A stretch of DNA of 64,000 nucleotides from Shouchella patagoniensis (GTDB lineage: Bacteria; Bacillota; Bacilli; Bacillales; Bacillaceae_D), in NCBI RefSeq assembly GCF_002019705.1, contig NZ_KV917377.1, forward strand, positions 3,383,649 through 3,447,648, read 5' to 3'. Each line of letters opens with the position of its first letter. Positions within the stretch are counted from its first letter, which is position 1. The position numbers were made by a program, and so were the translations under genes. Below, one piece after another: positions 45,021 through 52,711 of the stretch. The notes under the pieces were generated by a model, which worked only from the letters and a program-made list of their open reading frames with translations, ran no database searches and was not told the origin of the DNA.

Positions 45021-45983
45021 ATGAAATTAGGTGTTTTTGCAGTCTTATACGGTAAAAAATCACTCGAAGAGATGCTTGATCATATCCAATCAAAAGGACT
45101 CCATACTGTTGAAATCGGTACCGGAGGTTATATTGGCGACGCCCATTGTAAACCAATGGAATTGCTTCAAGATGAACAGAAACTAAGTGCTTTTAAACAA
45201 ACGTTTGAACAAAGAAACATAACGATTAGCGCTTTAAGTTGTCACGGAAACGGACTTCATCCAAATCCGGATGTTGGTGATGATCATGACAGGGTCTTTG
45301 ATGCTACTGTTGAATTAGCAGCAAAGCTTGGCGTCGATACGGTTGTAACTTTTTCTGGGTGCCCAGGAGAATCAGAGCACTCCAAATACCCGGTATGGAA
45401 CACATGTCCTTGGCCACATGATTTTTCGGAGATGCTAAAGTGGCAGTGGGAAGAAAAAGTGATTCCATATTGGCGTAAGAAAAATGAGCTTCTTAGAAAG
45501 CATGATATACGTGTAGCTATTGAACCACATCCTGGTTTTGTCGTTTACAATAACGAGACAATGCTTCGCTTGCGACAGGAGTGCGGGACTCAAATTGGGG
45601 CGAACTTTGACCCTAGTCATTATTTTTGGCAAGGGATGGATCCAGCAATTTGCATACGTGAGCTAGGAGAAGCCATTTATCACTTTCACGCGAAGGATAC
45701 GAAAGTGGAGCGTATCAATGCTGAGCGCAACGGCGTTCTTGATATGAAACCTTATCAAGATATGGAAAACCGCTCATGGGTTTTTCGAACGGTCGGATAT
45801 GGACATAACGAAGAAGTGTGGCGCGATATAATTAGTGCCTTGCAATTAGTTGGGTACAAAGGAGCTATTAGTATCGAACATGAAGATGGGTTAATGACCA
45901 ATGAAGAAGGTCTTAACAAAGCCATTGCATTCTTAAAAGATTCCATTGTCGAGAATGCGGCTGGAGAAATGTGGTGGGCATAG
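45021..45983 (+). CDS. Sugar phosphate isomerase/epimerase (TIM-barrel, AP endonuclease-2 fold)
   Basis: 320-residue xylose-isomerase-like TIM barrel. Metal-site residues are recognisable: Glu in IAIEPHPGF (read as VAIEPHPG), Asp/His in NFDPSHYFW, His in YHFHAKDTK and Glu in ISIEHED. It closes the operon of oxidoreductase plus importer; such trios interconvert keto and aldo sugars. Substrate unknown. A terminator follows at 46030. Confidence 0.88.
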   Translation: MKLGVFAVLYGKKSLEEMLDHIQSKGLHTVEIGTGGYIGDAHCKPMELLQDEQKLSAFKQTFEQRNITISALSCHGNGLHPNPDVGDDHDRVFDATVELAAKLGVDTVVTFSGCPGESEHSKYPVWNTCPWPHDFSEMLKWQWEEKVIPYWRKKNELLRKHDIRVAIEPHPGFVVYNNETMLRLRQECGTQIGANFDPSHYFWQGMDPAICIRELGEAIYHFHAKDTKVERINAERNGVLDMKPYQDMENRSWVFRTVGYGHNEEVWRDIISALQLVGYKGAISIEHEDGLMTNEEGLNKAIAFLKDSIVENAAGEMWWA

Positions 45984-46029
45984 GCGTTCAGCGTCTATCA
46001 AGTCATTTTGTTTGATTAGATAAGAAGGG

Positions 46030-46062
46030 GACGGACTGCCAACGAGGTAGTCCGTTCTTTTG
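46030..46062 (+). terminator. Terminator of the sugar operon
   Basis: GACGGACT pairs with AGTCCGTTC around a short loop; TTTT follows. Confidence 0.75.
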
Positions 46063-46088
46063 ATTAAAGAGTGATGAGTTATGGCGAT

Positions 46089-46242
46089 TTATACACAAGC
46101 ATACCGGGTACATATTGTTTAAAAAGACCAAACAAACAGAATATCCACATCAATGCTAATTTATAAACAGATAACAGGGGATAAATAAGGTTTATTAACA
46201 GCACTTGAAAGTAGAGAAGGGAACAACGTGGAGTTATCCATA
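46089..46242. repeat. Array of DnaA-box-like nonamers (copy 2)
   Basis: TTATACACA (46089, perfect TTATNCACA), ATATCCACA (46141), TTATAAACA (46161), TTATTAACA (46192) and TTATCCATA (46234), all on the plus strand. The last four have exactly the offsets 0, 20, 51 and 93 seen at 6570-6671, while the spacers differ. It lies between two transcription units and contains no gene. Confidence 0.5.
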
Positions 46243-46293
46243 GATTAAAACATGTGTGTGACAGAAAATGAGCGTGAAAAGGGAGGGTGAGCA

Positions 46294-46473
46294 ATGGAAT
46301 ATAAAGTAATTAGTTTGCCTTATGGGACATCAAAAAAGAACCGAGAAGAAATTGCTCGGATTTTGAACGAGGAAGCTGCAAATGGTTGGACCTTGGATAA
46401 CGTACTTCAACCGCAGCAAATCTTCGGAACGACATACAGTGAACATTCGGCCATATTGAAGAGAAAATCATAA
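46294..46473 (+). CDS. DUF4177-family small protein
   Basis: 59 residues behind an excellent GGGAGGGTGA ribosome site. The DUF4177 pattern is clear: MEYKVISLPYG, ILNEEAANGWTLDNVL and a C-terminal hydrophobic strand. Function of the family is unknown. About 100 bases separate it from dhaK, and co-transcription is possible. Confidence 0.75.
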   Translation: MEYKVISLPYGTSKKNREEIARILNEEAANGWTLDNVLQPQQIFGTTYSEHSAILKRKS

Positions 46474-46572
46474 TGACCAAGGTGGTTGATTAATAGCTTC
46501 GACGTTTAATCCAATTTCGTTTGAGGAATGAGGTAAGGGACAGTCAAAACGTTTGAAGGGGAGAGCCTTTTC

Positions 46573-47565
46573 GTGAAAAAACTGATGAACGATCCTAATC
46601 ACATGGTAAACCAATTTTTAGAAGGTTTAATTGCCGCACATCCGAATTTAATTGAACGTGTGGAAGGTGCGAATATCATTGTTCGAAAAAACATGACGAA
46701 AAATAAAGTTGGCCTTGTTAGTGGTGGAGGAAGCGGACACGAACCGGCACATGCTGGGTATGTCGGTGAAGGGATGCTTGATGCAGCTGTTGCGGGTGAA
46801 GTATTTACATCCCCAGGAGCTGATCAATTTTTAACAGCCATTCAAGCAGCTAATCAAGGAAAAGGCGTCGTATTACTTATTAAAAATTACAACGGTGACG
46901 TAATGAATGCTGAAATGGCACAAGAAATGGCTGATGCGGAAGGAATAGCGGTAGAAATTGTAATTATAAATGATGATGTTTCAGTGGCTAATCCTGACCA
47001 GCGTCGAGGGATTGCGGGTACTGTACTTGTTCATAAAATTGCCGGTGCTGCGGCGGAAGCAGGTTCTTCTTTAACAAACGTTAAAGCGATAGCTGAAAAG
47101 GCGGTTAAGAGGATTCGAAGCATGAGTGTGGCGTTATCTTCTTGTACACTTCCGGTAGCGGGAAAAACGAGTTTTCAACTAAATGAAAATGAAATGGAAG
47201 TTGGCATTGGGATCCATGGCGAACAAGGGATGCACCGTCGTGACGTCATGACGTCGGCTGAAACGGCAGATTTGTTGCTTGGGCATCTATTAAAAGAAGT
47301 GGACGGGAAGGCACCGCTGCTTGTGCTTGTAAATGGCATGGGTAGCACGCCATTACTAGAGCAATATGTTTTTGCAGGAGATGTGAAGCGACTCCTTGAT
47401 GAACAAGGCCGTACAATGAGAACGATGCTTGTAGGCGATTATATGACAAGCCTTGATATGGCTGGTATTTCTTTAACACTGCTCGCGCTTGATGAGGAAC
47501 TAGAAGGCTATATTGCGTCAAAAGCAACGACCATTCAATGGATGGAAGGTGGTTCCAATGAATAA
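46573..47565 (+). CDS. dhaK: Dihydroxyacetone kinase subunit DhaK
   Basis: 330-residue substrate-binding subunit of PEP-dependent dihydroxyacetone kinase, starting with GTG behind GGGGAG. Key stretches: SGGGSGHEPAHAGYVGEGMLDAAVAGEVFTSP, LLIKNYNGDVMNAEMA, and the covalent substrate-binding histidine in GIGIHGEQG. It phosphorylates dihydroxyacetone (possibly related ketoses) with DhaL and DhaM. Overlaps dhaL by 8 bases. Confidence 0.95.
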   Translation: MKKLMNDPNHMVNQFLEGLIAAHPNLIERVEGANIIVRKNMTKNKVGLVSGGGSGHEPAHAGYVGEGMLDAAVAGEVFTSPGADQFLTAIQAANQGKGVVLLIKNYNGDVMNAEMAQEMADAEGIAVEIVIINDDVSVANPDQRRGIAGTVLVHKIAGAAAEAGSSLTNVKAIAEKAVKRIRSMSVALSSCTLPVAGKTSFQLNENEMEVGIGIHGEQGMHRRDVMTSAETADLLLGHLLKEVDGKAPLLVLVNGMGSTPLLEQYVFAGDVKRLLDEQGRTMRTMLVGDYMTSLDMAGISLTLLALDEELEGYIASKATTIQWMEGGSNE

Positions 47566-48160
47566 AGAACAGCTAGACTCTTGGATGAAAAAAACGTATC
47601 AATTGATTCATGAACATAAAGAAGAATTATCGGAACTTGACCAAGTGGTTGGAGATGGGGACCACGGAGTGAATATGGATCGAGGGTTTAAAGCGGTCGT
47701 CGACGGATTAGCTGAATGGGGAGAGGAGTCGGTATCAGCAACACTGCAAAAAATCGGTACGACTCTTGTCTCTAAAGTCGGCGGCGCTTCTGGGCCTTTA
47801 TTCGGTACGGCATTTATGCGTATGAGCATCGCCTTTAAGGAAGACGATCATGCGTGGAGAGATGGATTAGAGAAAGCGACAGATGGCATTGCAAAACGAG
47901 GGAAGGCATCTCCTGGTGATGGAACGCTGCTCGATGTATTTGATCCAGTTGCTAAAAGTGTGGCAGAACACGGAGTTGACTGGTCGGAGATGGAGACTGT
48001 TGCCAAGCAGGGGATGGAGCAAACGAAGGAGTTTGTTGTAAAGCGTGGACGTGGCGCTTTGTTAGAAGAGCGTTCTGTAGGACATCTTGATCCAGGTGCG
48101 GTGTCGAGTTATTACTTGTTTCACGCATTAGCGATTGTTATGAAAGGAGCTGAAACGTAA
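47558..48160 (+). CDS. dhaL: Dihydroxyacetone kinase subunit DhaL
   Basis: 200-residue nucleotide-binding subunit carrying permanently bound ADP, which DhaM re-phosphorylates. The magnesium aspartates are in DQVVGDGDHGVNMDRGF, and GGASGPLFGTAFMR and GDGTLLDVFDP are the usual ADP-site loops. Start at 47558 behind GGAAGGTGG. Translationally coupled to dhaK and dhaM. Confidence 0.95.
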   Translation: MNKEQLDSWMKKTYQLIHEHKEELSELDQVVGDGDHGVNMDRGFKAVVDGLAEWGEESVSATLQKIGTTLVSKVGGASGPLFGTAFMRMSIAFKEDDHAWRDGLEKATDGIAKRGKASPGDGTLLDVFDPVAKSVAEHGVDWSEMETVAKQGMEQTKEFVVKRGRGALLEERSVGHLDPGAVSSYYLFHALAIVMKGAET

Positions 48161-48543
48161 TGGCAAATGTTGCCATTGTTGTTTTGTCCCATGTTGAAGA
48201 ACTAGCAGAAGGAGCCGCACGCTTATTCCGACAAGCAAATTCAGAAGTAGATGTTTATGCGAGTGGCGGTCTTGGGGATGGAGAAATTGGCACGAGCATT
48301 GATCGAATTCACACAGTGCTTGAGGAAATTCCAGAAGAACAAGAAATTCTTATTTTTTATGATATTGGCAGTGCAAAAATGAATGCAGAAATGGTGGTTG
48401 AAATGTTTCCGAATTACTCGATTGCTATTTCTGACGCGCCGCTAATCGAAGCAGGTTATGTTGCAACAATTAGTGCTGGGCTTGGTCTCTCGCTGGAAGA
48501 AGTCAAAGAGAAGGCCGAAGGTGGATATAAAAAAGACCGATAA
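48160..48543 (+). CDS. dhaM: DhaM-type PTS EIIA phosphocarrier for DhaKL
   Basis: 127-residue single mannose-type EIIA domain with the phospho-histidine at residue 11 (VVLSHVEELAEG). Unlike the Enterobacterial protein it has no fused HPr or EI parts, which is usual for Firmicutes; general HPr would supply phosphate. Start ATG overlaps the dhaL stop by one base. A terminator follows. Confidence 0.92.
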   Translation: MANVAIVVLSHVEELAEGAARLFRQANSEVDVYASGGLGDGEIGTSIDRIHTVLEEIPEEQEILIFYDIGSAKMNAEMVVEMFPNYSIAISDAPLIEAGYVATISAGLGLSLEEVKEKAEGGYKKDR

Positions 48544-48552
48544 TCGCAACAT

Positions 48553-48585
48553 AGAACATGAGCTACTTTAGCTCATGTTCTTTTT
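48553..48585 (+). terminator. Terminator of dhaKLM
   Basis: AGAACATGAGCT pairs with AGCTCATGTTCT around five bases, then TTTTT. Confidence 0.9.
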
Positions 48586-48645
48586 GATGACATCGGAAAA
48601 AACTTCTGTAACATGATGAATACATGGAACAAGGAGGAACGAGTG

Positions 48646-48726
48646 ATGGTTAGCATTCGCGATATTGCCAAATAAGCAGGTGTTTCAGTGACATCTGTTT
48701 CATACGCACTTATGATTGAGCATTAG
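48646..48726 (+). pseudogene. HTH fragment of a LacI/DegA-type regulator
   Basis: ATG behind AAGGAGG, reads MVSIRDIAK, then TAA, then AGVSVTSVSYAL: exactly the start of a LacI-family HTH with a stop in the middle, and it ends after a few more codons. The rest of the gene is gone. Nothing else is recognisable up to 48816. Confidence 0.7.
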
Positions 48727-48816
48727 CAAAGCATGAGGCAGAAAAAACATATATCGTTACTGGTAGGGTAGCCATAAAAACTTTGATAGCCCAGAAAGAT
48801 TAAAAAGTGCACTAGC

Positions 48817-49518
48817 CTAGTTCTTTTTTAAATTGAAATGAAAATGACACACGCCTTCTCTTAGGACATATTGGTCATGCTCAACATCAAATTGAGGGTT
48901 GTATCCTTTGGCAATGGAAGGGTCAATCATCTCACAATATAGAATGCCGTACTCATGCATATCGTCTTTTGCCCATTGCTCACCAAATGGGCATCTCGTA
49001 AACGTTTGTTCAATTCGTTCTGGAAAATGAATCGTTTCAAATTCAAATAACTCACTACGTCCCATGTCATAATTGGAAAGGTAATGTTCAATCGTATTTT
49101 CATAACCTAAGTGAGCGGCTCGCTCTGCAATTCCTTTACCACGTGATTCCCCAAATGTCCGAACTCCTTCACGGACTGCATTTTTTCCTGCGTCACCGTA
49201 GCGATCAACAATTTGTTTTGTCACACGAGCAAACAATTGGGCCATCCATGGATAAATGTCTGGTTTTGTTTCTTCAAATTCTTCCACGTGAAAATTTTTT
49301 GGGAGAAAGTCGTGCAAAATATGCTGCTCTTCCCCTTCGGCGCTTGCCTTAGAAGCAATGAGGTATGTGCGCTCGTAACCAAACTCTTGCACACCTGCCG
49401 CAAAAAAGGGCAGTGCTTTCTCACCGAGAGAACGAACAACAGAATGGTGGACATGTGTTAATAACCGAGCTGTTATTTGGTACATAGATAAATGAGGGAG
49501 AGGTTGGGTGGCACACAT
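48817..49518 (-). CDS. L-2-amino-thiazoline-4-carboxylate hydrolase-family protein
   Basis: 233 residues, soluble. The family pattern is seen in the C-terminal half: RTFGESRGKGIAERA, CPFGEQWAKDDMHEYGILYCEMIDPSIAKGYNP and the closing CHFHF; cysteines and histidines there may be catalytic. In Pseudomonas the reference enzyme opens the ring of a cysteine precursor, but many homologues have unknown substrates. Divergent from the next plus-strand gene. Confidence 0.72.
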   Translation of the reverse strand: MCATQPLPHLSMYQITARLLTHVHHSVVRSLGEKALPFFAAGVQEFGYERTYLIASKASAEGEEQHILHDFLPKNFHVEEFEETKPDIYPWMAQLFARVTKQIVDRYGDAGKNAVREGVRTFGESRGKGIAERAAHLGYENTIEHYLSNYDMGRSELFEFETIHFPERIEQTFTRCPFGEQWAKDDMHEYGILYCEMIDPSIAKGYNPQFDVEHDQYVLREGVCHFHFNLKKN

Positions 49519-49747
49519 AATCTGTCCTCCTAAGACGAATAATTGATTTGTTTAAGTGTAACGGTAGTTATTTCGATTGGTCAAGGAGTGAACCAAGAAA
49601 GAGCCGATCGCTCATAAGTAACATTTTTAGTGTTTTTGGAAAAATGAACCTTTTTGCTCCAATTAGCAGTATAGTTTGAGTATGCTTTGATAGCTTTTTG
49701 TTATAAAATCAGTTGAATGTTTTTTATGAAAAGGAGTATGTAAAAGA

Positions 49748-50011
49748 ATGAAAGAAAACTCAAATCGGGGAATTTTAATTGCTATTTTAATCTGCTTAAT
49801 CTTAATTGTGTTTGGAAATAATTCTTCAATGTACGAATACCCTGACTTTCCTCACCAAATTGAAACGTATTCCAACGACGATCAGGTTATTCCATTCGGA
49901 GAGGATAAAATTATTATTCATGAGTCTTGGGGAGAAGTGACTGTTTTAGAATGGAATGAAGAGAATAAGACGTTTGAAATGGTAGAGACTTTTAATTATC
50001 TTGAGGAATAG
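49748..50011 (+). CDS. Small secreted or membrane-anchored protein
   Basis: 87 residues: one N-terminal hydrophobic segment (GILIAILICLILIVFGN) and an acidic extracellular part (FGEDKIIIHESWGEVTVLEW). Good AAAAGGAG ribosome site. It could be a signal-anchor. Function unknown. Confidence 0.55.
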   Translation: MKENSNRGILIAILICLILIVFGNNSSMYEYPDFPHQIETYSNDDQVIPFGEDKIIIHESWGEVTVLEWNEENKTFEMVETFNYLEE

Positions 50012-50078
50012 CATGTGTATCTAGTGGAAGATATACGATTAAATGACAAGAAAGCGAAAGCCATTTGACTTCCGCTCT

Positions 50079-50612
50079 TTATTTGTATTCATTCAGATCG
50101 AAATAAACGGTACTAAAGATCCAGTTTTTGAATGTACGGTAATTGGCTTCACTTAAAAGCTTCGGGTAAGACATAAGTACAAGTGGAACCGGGTTGAGCC
50201 CTTGTGCAAGAGGTGGCTGTGTATAGCCATAGTCGCTTAAGAAAAAGCCGTTTCGTTCATAAAATGCGGCTCTTCTTTTTTCAACTTCACCTTCTAATGG
50301 TTCAATTTCTATTACGATTGGTTTGTCTGTCTGTACAATAAGTGCTTGTACGAGTTTGGAACCAAGCCCTCTGTTCCTGAATTTCCTATTTACTGCAAAA
50401 TGTTCAAGGAATCCGAAGTCAGGAGTTTCCCATACAGCTAAGAACCCCGCCATCTCGCCATTAATCTCATGTATAAAAACGTTGTAGTCTTCACGTAAAA
50501 GCAAGGACAGTTGTTTTTGTCGCGGACGTCGTTCGTCGACAGGGAAACTATCTTCCATTAATTGATAGAAGGGGAGGTATTGATTTTCTACTAATTTTTT
50601 TAACATCTGCAT
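50079..50612 (-). CDS. GNAT-family N-acetyltransferase
   Basis: 177 residues. Acetyl-CoA loop NRKFRNRGLGSKLVQAL, followed by YERNGFFLSDYGY, as in many Firmicute GNAT proteins; the segment DSFPVDERRPRQKQLSLL resembles YoaP/YjdJ-like annotations but no closer assignment is possible. ATG at 50612 lies just after AAGGAG; the ATG six bases further on is an alternative. Confidence 0.78.
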   Translation of the reverse strand: MQMLKKLVENQYLPFYQLMEDSFPVDERRPRQKQLSLLLREDYNVFIHEINGEMAGFLAVWETPDFGFLEHFAVNRKFRNRGLGSKLVQALIVQTDKPIVIEIEPLEGEVEKRRAAFYERNGFFLSDYGYTQPPLAQGLNPVPLVLMSYPKLLSEANYRTFKNWIFSTVYFDLNEYK

Positions 50613-50645
50613 CACCACTCCTTACTATAGTGGTTTAGTAACGAT

Positions 50646-50816
50646 TTGAAAAGATGGTTAGAAACAGACTTGCGTGTACGGTTTTTATTCGTTAAAGGTC
50701 GTTTACAAGGATTTAAAAAAAGACTGCCCTTATTATTGAGTTTCTTAGAAGGTAGTTCAATAAAGAAAGAGTATTTGAGTGGTATGTTGATCATGATCAT
50801 TCGAGGTGGTACGTAA
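50646..50816 (+). CDS. Possible 56-residue basic protein or gene remnant
   Basis: A plus-strand frame (TTG start, no good ribosome site) reads LKRWLETDLRVRFLFVKG, then KKRLPLLLSFLEG and IKKEYLSGMLIMIIRGG. The composition is protein-like while the opposite-strand frame is not. It is open 8 codons further upstream to a TAG. Either a very small gene or a decayed piece of a larger one. Confidence 0.25.
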   Translation: MKRWLETDLRVRFLFVKGRLQGFKKRLPLLLSFLEGSSIKKEYLSGMLIMIIRGGT

Positions 50817-50833
50817 TATACATTAAGAACAAG

Positions 50834-50860
50834 TAAAAAAGCCGTCTGCACGGCTTTTTT
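50834..50860. terminator. Bidirectional terminator
   Basis: AAAAAAGCCGT pairs with ACGGCTTTTTT around a four-base loop; it ends the minus-strand small gene next to it. Confidence 0.85.
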
Positions 50861-50865
50861 ACTGT

Positions 50866-51090
50866 TTAATCGGAAGCTGGCTTCTTTAAAAGGGGTAGAA
50901 GCGCCTCCAGTTCATCAACGACCAGTTTCCGTTCTTGGGGAGAGAGAGAACTTACGTATTCACGAAGTCCCTGCCAATCATTTGCTCGTTTACGTTCGTA
51001 AATTTGATTTGTAACGCAAATGACTTTTTCCCTTCGTACTTCAACGTGTGGATCGTAAAAGACGCGTCGTACCCGGCTTTTATTTTTCAT
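50866..51090 (-). CDS. Small basic protein, paralogue of the one at 21338-21529
   Basis: 74 residues, no membrane segment, basic first half (KNKSRVRRVFYDPHVEVRRE) and acidic helical second half (LSPQERKLVVDELEALLPLL). It aligns with the 63-residue protein at 21338-21529. Its ATG is overlapped as ATGA by an 11-codon frame starting ATGGCC at 51122, in the same register as at the paralogue. Ribosome site AAAAGGGGTGG lies in that leader. Function unknown. Confidence 0.62.
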   Translation of the reverse strand: MKNKSRVRRVFYDPHVEVRREKVICVTNQIYERKRANDWQGLREYVSSLSPQERKLVVDELEALLPLLKKPASD

Positions 51091-51168
51091 TCGACCACCA
51101 CCCCTTTTACTAGGTTGGCCATTTTATCATTTGGTATACCATAATGAATCAAGCAAGATTAAACAACT

Positions 51169-51363
51169 TTATCCTCTACAATAGCTAAGTAACATGAGCA
51201 AGACGAAAATGATGATTATAGTGAACGCTTGTGTGAAGCAGCCACCATGAAGCAAGCTGTCTAATCTACCAGTCTTTGCTTTATTTGTTGATTCACCAAC
51301 CGTTTCTCTTGTTCTTGAATCGAGATCGTGATGGTTTAGGTGTCTTTCTTTCCGTTTATCAAT
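51169..51363 (-). CDS. 64-residue tail-anchored membrane protein with apparent AUU start
   Basis: The frame begins IDKRKERHLNHHDLDSRTRE, is polar for about 45 residues and ends in a single membrane segment (FTIIIIFVLLMLLSYC). A GGAGGT ribosome site (51370-51375) is followed by six bases and then ATT (51363-51361). No ATG, GTG or TTG lies in this frame until the membrane segment. AUU initiation or a mutated ATG are the two options. It lies 78 bases upstream of the small paralogue gene on the same strand. Confidence 0.45.
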   Translation of the reverse strand: MDKRKERHLNHHDLDSRTRETVGESTNKAKTGRLDSLLHGGCFTQAFTIIIIFVLLMLLSYCRG

Positions 51364-51774
51364 AAAGATACCTCCATTGCATGATGTTTAGTAGGATGAT
51401 CTTCTAATAGAGATGATACATGACGCAACGAAAGTAAGTGCGAGTGTTTTTAAGTGATGGAATCTCCAATGGTAACAAAGTCTAATTTAGCTTGTCCAGA
51501 ACCTCGAATGTCTCAAAGAGGTAGCTAGGTTTTAATGACGATTATGGTTTACGAATAATATGCTATAGTTTACTTTTGGGATATGACAGTGGAATTACTT
51601 GGGAGCAGAGCTTCGGTGTAGTGCGAGCAATGATGGAAGAAGGAAACACCTTGAAGGTTTGTTTATTGTTGTATGTAGTGAAGTCTTTAAAAGGAGAAGC
51701 CTTGGTTTAACGATGATATTCTCGACTCTATTCATTTGTGAAACGACCATTGACTGCTAGTCCGTTTTTTAATG
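51364..51774. other. Long intergenic region
   Basis: No gene that I can support. A plus-strand stretch ending at a TAA near 51708 has a few protein-like codons (GYDSGITWEQSFGVVRAMM) but lacks a start, and may be the tail of a decayed gene. Confidence 0.35.
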
Positions 51775-51797
51775 GTGCTCATTTGAGCACTTTTTTT
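51775..51797 (+). terminator. Intrinsic terminator before deoR-type gene
   Basis: GTGCTCA and TGAGCAC arms with a one- to three-base loop, then seven T. Confidence 0.75.
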
Positions 51798-51832
51798 ATG
51801 TTTATAATGTTCAATAATGTTTATTTATGTTC
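51798..51832. promoter_or_regulatory. Tandem GTTY repeats (putative operator) at the deoR-type promoter
   Basis: Four same-strand ATGTTY units start at 51798, 51807, 51817 and 51827 (periods 9, 10, 10). They lie just upstream of a CATAAT -10 near 51843. The same motif with a 10-bp period recurs at the kduD promoter. Confidence 0.55.
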
Positions 51833-51871
51833 GTTTATATGCCATAATACAAGCATAGAGGAGTGATGAAC

Positions 51872-52624
51872 GTGTTATCACAAGAACGGCATGAACGATT
51901 ATTAGCTTATTTAAATGAACATAAAACAGTACGTGTCAAAGAAGCAAGCGAGTTGCTTAGTGTAACTGAAAAAACAATCCGTCTTGATTTCGAAGCGCTT
52001 GAAGGGCGAAAACTACTACGCCGTGTGCATGGTGGAGCGATATTAGAGAATGAGGCGACAAGTTTGTTTCCAATAGAAACGAGGCAGCAAAGTCATGGGG
52101 ATAAAAAGCAGGAAATTGCCCAAAAGGCATTAAGCTTAATCGATAAAAATGAAATTATTTTGTTGGATGGAGGGAGTACGACACTGGCGCTTGCTAAAGA
52201 GCTGGGTTCCTTTCCTGTATCGGTTTTAACGAATGATTTACAGATTGCGTTTGAGTTGTACCCGAAAGAGAAAATTCAGCTCGTTATGTTAGGCGGTACG
52301 CGAATTGGTGATTCATCTGCCTTATACAGTAGGGAGACAACGAAAATGCTTTCTTCCATGTTCGTAAAAAAATTATTTTTGGGGGCGACTGGTGTATCAC
52401 TTACACATGGACTTTCTGTCTTGCAAAGTTATCATGTGGAATGGAAACAAGAAGCGATCGCAAGCGCGGAAGAAACGGTGTTGCTTGCTGATTCAACGAA
52501 GTTCGGACAAGTTGGTTTAATGCCTTTTGCGCAATTGGAAGATGTTCAATATATTGTTTCTGATGATGGAGTTGCTTCTGAATATGTGAACGCATTTGAT
52601 CAGAAAAAAATTGCAATAATTTAG
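51872..52624 (+). CDS. DeoR-family transcriptional regulator of the uronate genes
   Basis: 250 residues. N-terminal DeoR HTH (RHERLLAYLNEHKTVRVKEASELLSVTEKTIRLDFEAL) with the RRVHGGA linker, then the ISOCOT-type sensor domain with ILLDGGSTTLALA and the LADSTKFGQVG phosphate-sugar loop. GTG at 51872 sits 8 bases after GAGGAG; the ATG at 51866 is too close. Its position directly before kduD and the shared GTTY repeats suggest it represses kduD-kduI and itself. Confidence 0.87.
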   Translation: MLSQERHERLLAYLNEHKTVRVKEASELLSVTEKTIRLDFEALEGRKLLRRVHGGAILENEATSLFPIETRQQSHGDKKQEIAQKALSLIDKNEIILLDGGSTTLALAKELGSFPVSVLTNDLQIAFELYPKEKIQLVMLGGTRIGDSSALYSRETTKMLSSMFVKKLFLGATGVSLTHGLSVLQSYHVEWKQEAIASAEETVLLADSTKFGQVGLMPFAQLEDVQYIVSDDGVASEYVNAFDQKKIAII

Positions 52625-52632
52625 AGTAATGA

Positions 52633-52696
52633 TTGCTAAATAAGAAGACTGGTGCTACAATCAAACGTAATCGAACGTAAAAGAACAATAATGAAC
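52633..52696 (+). promoter_or_regulatory. kduD promoter with tandem 10-bp operator repeats
   Basis: TTGCTA (52633-52638), 17 bases, TACAAT (52656-52661). From there on, four units with cores AAAC (52663), GAAC (52673), GAAC (52683) and GAAC (52693) follow at an exact 10-bp period; on the minus strand they read GTTY, as at 51798-51832. The repeats cover the start site, a repressor position. Confidence 0.65.
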
Positions 52697-52711
52697 TTTG
52701 GAGGTAGGATA

